Shown here one piece after another: positions 59,759-64,000 of a stretch of 64,000 bases of DNA (positions are counted from its first letter, which is position 1; every line of letters starts with the position of its first letter). The DNA is taken from the NCBI RefSeq assembly GCF_047495875.1, contig NC_092497.1, positions 58,768,977 to 58,832,976 on the forward strand, written 5' to 3'. The notes under the pieces are model-generated. The model had not been told where the DNA came from. It did no database searches and saw only the letters and a program-made list of their open reading frames with translations. The stretch is from Pithys albifrons albifrons. Its lineage: Eukaryota > Chordata > Aves > Passeriformes > Thamnophilidae. A program made the translations under genes and the position numbers.

Positions 59759-61033
59759 ATATTCTCATTTAGACACACAAATATTCTCTAAATTAAAGGC
59801 TGAAATCTCAGTAGCAAGTGAAAATTCTTGACAGAATGGAATATAAGTCTTGAAGGTAAGAAAGTGTTCATGACAGCCATGGAGCTCACAAATGTGTGAG
59901 GATTAAGATCATAGAAAAACTCCAAAGACCAGTTTGCAGAGATCCTAAAATCACTCAGAAAATCTCCTCTAAGTCACTTTTCCCACTCAAAGGTACATCT
60001 TCAGATGAATCTACCAACTTCAATGACCTTGAAGAACTTATCTACTAAGGATAGACTTGTTAACAAAGACTTCTAGAAGTAAAAAAAAATATTTCAGAAG
60101 GTGGAATTCTGACCAGTGTAGCACACGCCAAATGACTAACATTGATCATTGAATCTGGAATTGCCTTGTCATGGCAAGATCTACCACAATGCTATTCCAG
60201 ATGCATCTTCTGTGAGAAATCTAACAGCCCTTTCCCACTAGAAAAAAACACCAAATTTTTAAAATACCCTTTCTGAAGAGGTAATATTGTTGTATCGATG
60301 GTTCTCTTGCTCTCAGTATTATTAACTTTCGATCTTAAGATAGTCAAAGCTGATAATTTAGAATGCTGCTTTTCAAATTGCTGTTTTCACTGTCTTAAAA
60401 ACTTTCACATTTTCACAACTCATTCAGGGTTACTTTTACTTCTACTACTAAGACTTCTTGGGTTGTCTTATTTGCATTTTAAGGAAAAGAATTATTCTTA
60501 TAAACTGTGATGAAGAGCATACATAGTTTAAATTTTCCATGATTAATCCAGCAATAGCATAACTGTATTCCATGTGATATAAGAACGAAAGACCCTAGAA
60601 ACAGAATTTTCAACAATAAATGTTATGGAAAGAGTAACTAAATCTTATTGCATACAAAAGAATTACACTGCTGCTTTTTATATTAGTTCATGCAGTAACT
60701 TGTTCTATTTCCAGAAGACATGTAAAAAATATTTTATACAGCACAATGAAAATTATATGACCACTGAATTTTGGTGGTGACATTGAAAATAATAATAGCT
60801 CCATCTTTATCAAAGCAACACAAAACTTCTTACCTCATGGTTAGATCAACATCATAATTTTGAAGGCTATCTTCAGTTGGGTAGGATGCCACTACAATTC
60901 CCGGACTACCGGATACTGGCCTACGGTTCCTGATACCTTCTAATTTCACATCTCCTAACCTTTGATGACAATCCCTCTTTCTTTTTCATTACGTGCATGG
61001 CAGGTATCCCATAACTTTATTCAAGGAAGGTAT
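59759..61033. other. AT-rich non-coding stretch
   Basis: No gene is recognised. From about 60890 CpG dinucleotides appear (CCCGGACTACCGGATAC), which may mark the start of the retrovirus-derived region that includes the next entry. Confidence 0.5.
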
Positions 61034-61240
61034 TGTCCAGGCTGTAGTCTAATCGTGGCCCATCTAAGCATGGCCCATCTAATCACGACTTCCTTCCATT
61101 GCTAGGTGAAGTAAAATAACACTTTTCTGTGGTACATGACTTGTTAGCAAGGGTAATGTCGAATAACCCATGTTCCAGGACATCACTGAAGAGACTGTCA
61201 CCATTACATTGTCTTGCTGTGGTAGCAGCGCAAAAATTTT
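61034..61240 (+). mobile_element. Probable endogenous-retrovirus LTR fragment
   Basis: GC- and CpG-richer than the flanks. It opens TGTCCAGGCTGTAG and contains two copies of TGGCCCATCTAA 15 bp apart (61056-61067 and 61071-61082), then GACTTGTTAGCAAGGGTAAT and CTGTCTTGCTGTGGTAGCAG. The text resembles an ERVK-type bird LTR as I remember it. The right edge is not defined and no TATA or polyadenylation signal was placed, so confidence is moderate. Confidence 0.42.
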
Positions 61241-61289
61241 ATTATTTATTACCTTTTTGTTTCATAAATATATGTATATATATACTCAG

Positions 61290-61430
61290 GTCTTCAAAAC
61301 GACTCCACGTGAACCTTCCTCTGTAGCAATAATCCAGTCCCAGCACCTAAAGCCCAATAGGGAAGTATCTCACTCTGGTTTTGAAAATGAAACCTGGGCA
61401 AAAACCAAAGAGCAATATGGATTTTATCAG
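61290..61430 (+). CDS. Weak candidate coding exon, product unknown
   Basis: A 141-base segment, exactly 47 codons, preceded by TATACTCAG and ended by TATCAG/GTATCT, so it would be a phase 0-0 exon. The reading (VFKTTPREPSSVAII near the start, SGFENETWAKTKEQYGFYQ at the end) is not low-complexity. Against it: the frame stays open to the stop after 61580 (ORF 61170-61583), the polypyrimidine tract is poor, and the probable LTR fragment is next to it, so it may be retrovirus-derived or chance. It does not join in phase with the candidate at 57337-57512 using the donor proposed there. I do not recognise the protein. Confidence 0.2.
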
Positions 61431-61967
61431 GTATCTCATACAGGAAGTGTCATTAATACTCTTCAAAATTTAGCAGACTTTGAAATACACAGTAACAACC
61501 TACTCTCAATAAACTATGCAATAGCGTCCATCACAACCACCCCAACAGCTTACTGCCCACAACAGCTATCTATAGTATATTGAGTGGCTGCAACGGGAGG
61601 TGGCAGATTTCACAAAACAGGTTAGGTCTTTCAGGGTAATGTGTTCATATGTACCAGAACACTGTGAACAAATGAATGCAAAATCCTCAAAAAGTATTCC
61701 TCTAACCATTCCAAAATGTTTTACACATTCCTAGTTTATGACACAACCTTTTGCCCTGTCTAACGCTTGTTTTGTGAGCTCATAAACACTGCTGCATCAA
61801 GAAAAAGCAATCCAAAAATCTGATATAAGCAGTTCATCAGTGTCCTTCTTATCCTCCTCATTGTCCTCCCACTGCAGCTGGAGACATTTATCTACCGGTG
61901 GTCTTGCCAAAATCTCTGTAAAAGCCGCCTGGTGGTCTGCTGTTGGCCCGAAAAACTGAGACCAATT
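61431..61967. other. Non-coding stretch with scattered CpG
   Basis: No gene is recognised. CpG-bearing text near 61890-61955 (CTACCGGTGG, AAGCCGCCTGG, GGCCCGAAAAAC) suggests a younger inserted sequence, possibly linked to the LTR fragment upstream. Confidence 0.4.
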
Positions 61968-62037
61968 GTCAGCTAAATGTCAAATGTGACTCCACAAGCT
62001 GCAGTTCATTTAAAATGACCACCACCATTTAGCTGAC
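61968..62037. repeat. Perfect 12-bp inverted repeat, 46-nt spacer
   Basis: GTCAGCTAAATG (61968-61979) and its exact reverse complement CATTTAGCTGAC (62026-62037). No element family is recognised. The arms do not extend beyond 12 bp on either side. Confidence 0.75.
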
Positions 62038-64000
62038 CTTGAAAATAGTGAATGCTAACTGATAAGAAGTAGATCACAGAGATTTATATCCCCTAGGGCT
62101 TTTAGATTTACATCTGCTTCTGCCCAGTTTCTGGGGGAAAGTAGCATAAAAGCATCATTGAAGGTATAACATGAGAGAATCATTTCAGATGAAAAAATAT
62201 ATTCATAATGCACTGGCTGCATGACACAACTGTATTGTAGCAGCATAAGATCAAGAAGTATTTGGTTCAGCATCAATTAGATATGTCAAATATAAGCAAA
62301 CCTACTTGTTTCAAGGATTGTAATACAAAAAGATGTTTGCGTTATTCCCAAGTACATGGTGGTTTTGACATGTTTTTCAAGTCATTGAAATGTTATAAGC
62401 AAATGCGAACACAAATGTAAAACACCTCCTTACATCACTATTTGGCTGTTAGGTTCACATTTTCCAACCTCTTCAAACATCCTTTGATTAGCCTCCCAAA
62501 ACACAATTCTAGTTCAATTTCCATTATAACTAACTACTAGCCTAGTTACACTCATTTCTTAAGACTTGTGTATATAATAGGGCAGATTTGATTAAGGTTT
62601 AACTAAGAAATAGTATCCTTTAAAATCTATATGTTATTCATAACAATTCTTTGTTATTCTTGGTCAGATCTGAGAGAAGTCAATATTCTAGTAACCTAAA
62701 CACTACTTCATGAGGCAATGGCACCATAATCTGTTAAAAGAATATTCATGCCAGAAGGAATAGCCATTCTTTATCAATAAGGCTTTGCATTTATCAGGTA
62801 ACTGCTTTAGTCGAAATACTTAGAGGCTTGACCCTTTAACTTAATGTATAAATTGATTCCACTCTGTCTCACCACACCTAATGAGCATATTTAGTTCTTC
62901 GTCAATATAAGCTACTGATTAAATGAAGACAGTTAATCAGATTGAAATAAAGATAAGAGATATTTCGTCTATACCGGACTGGAATACACTCTTGTCACTG
63001 CCTTTATCTGTGGAAAGAAACTTAGATCCAGTCTCTTACATCTTGTTTGATACCAACAGGCAAGGCCTTCAGGCAAGTGTTATTTCAAAGGCAGTGCAAA
63101 GATATTCACAGATGTACTACTCAATTTGCGAGTCAAGACAATGGTTCTGCTTTGTGTACAAATGCTCATTGTACATCAAGGAAAGCAATCATATCCTGTC
63201 CCTCTTTCTGCAAATGATAACTATTTTTAGTGCTGAAAGTCCTTGAGAAATACACTGCAACAGAACAGAGGGAGCTTTACCCACTTGAACAGAGCTTTAA
63301 TGTATATTTTCAAAAAATGTATGGAAACATTAATTTCTTTGGAATGTGAGTGGAACACAGAGACTTTAGATGTTTCCACCAGGGAATAAGCAAGTAAAAC
63401 TAGAGGAATGTAACTATAGAAATCATTACTTCTTTTTCCCCTTTTATGACTGAGAAATTTGTATAGCAGATATTAACACAATTCCACATTGAATCTCACC
63501 AAAGTCTGCAATTACACTTTGGCTCACAATTTTCTGTACAAAAATAACTCCTTTATGATCTAATATATCTTAATTAAAAATAAAAAAATTCCATGAAACT
63601 TGCATTAGCACAGAACAATCATAAAAGAAGTCGAGTATATACAGACATTTTATAAAGAGAGATTTTAATTTTTTTACAAAGATTATACTCTGTTTTCCTC
63701 CTAGTTCTCTGTATAAAGTATTAATATGGAAAAAGAAATATTTATGCACTGTAAATGGTGTGGATTAAACTTATAGAAGCAAATCTCTCTATTTTTCCCC
63801 TCTTATTTCAGAGCTGAGTGATTATTCTACATTTATTCTTTGGCACAATGGCAGTTTGTTGAATTATTAGTAGTTTGGATTACATATTGATGTAGTGGAA
63901 ATCATTAATTGCAAAATAAATTCAAAGTATGTGAAAGAAGCTTATGTAGAAGAAGGAATTCAATCCCAATGATGATTAAACTCTTAAGACAGAAATTACA
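62038..64000. other. AT-rich non-coding stretch, no gene recognised
   Basis: No gene or repeat is recognised up to the window end. The frame 62923-63246 plus (107 codons) is long for the composition but has no known domain and no convincing splice or promoter context. Confidence 0.55.

Noticed and set aside
59469..59778. Two overlapping minus-strand frames of about 96-99 codons, almost all Phe and Leu, resembling a membrane protein
   Set aside because: Both are produced by the A-rich simple repeat; composition is purely low-complexity.

Overview
The window is AT-rich, CpG-poor vertebrate DNA, and it is almost certainly from a bird. The main evidence is seven fragments of the chicken-repeat-1 (CR1) non-LTR retrotransposon. 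They have the typical 3' ends (tandem GAATCATA-type octamers on the reverse strand) and reverse-transcriptase pieces, and there are several LTRs of avian endogenous-retrovirus type. A neognath, possibly a songbird, fits the mix of CR1 and ERV LTRs, but that is inference from repeat style and not from a species marker.

No confident host protein-coding gene, tRNA, rRNA or CRISPR array can be supported. Almost all open frames are short, low-complexity or lie inside repeats, so the window looks like a gene desert or the inside of very long introns. Two stretches (57337-57512 and 61290-61430, both + strand) have an open frame bounded by plausible splice sites and are offered as weak exon candidates. 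Neither is recognised.

Layout: 1-4031 featureless AT-rich DNA; 4041-4927 a 5'-truncated CR1 (minus) with an uninterrupted 262-codon reverse-transcriptase tail and an 8-bp flanking direct repeat; 5137-5243 a short CR1 tail (plus); 7340-8060 a solo LTR (plus), followed 183 bp later by a different solo LTR (minus, 8244-8813); 13040-13535 a third LTR (minus); 14303-14419 a pure polypurine AAAAAG tract; 14420-25996 mostly featureless; 25997-26105, 30482-31535 and 34169-34765 older CR1 fragments, two of them structurally unusual; 34766-43007 featureless; 43008-43460 a composite of CR1 3' end, CAAA repeat and a promoter-like LTR fragment; 49605-49934 another LTR (minus); 53639-53736 and 59514-59758 purine tracts; 57821-57996 an old CR1 fragment; 61034-61240 a probable LTR fragment.

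The elements do not form a pathway. The history they record is repeated CR1 retrotransposition plus ERV insertions. The four best LTRs appear reduced to solo LTRs, since no gag, pol or env reading frame was recognised. I did not find a convincing novel biological system. The most useful leads are the CR1 copy with a target-site duplication, the 3'-truncated CR1, the CR1/LTR composite, the convergent LTR pair, and the two exon candidates.
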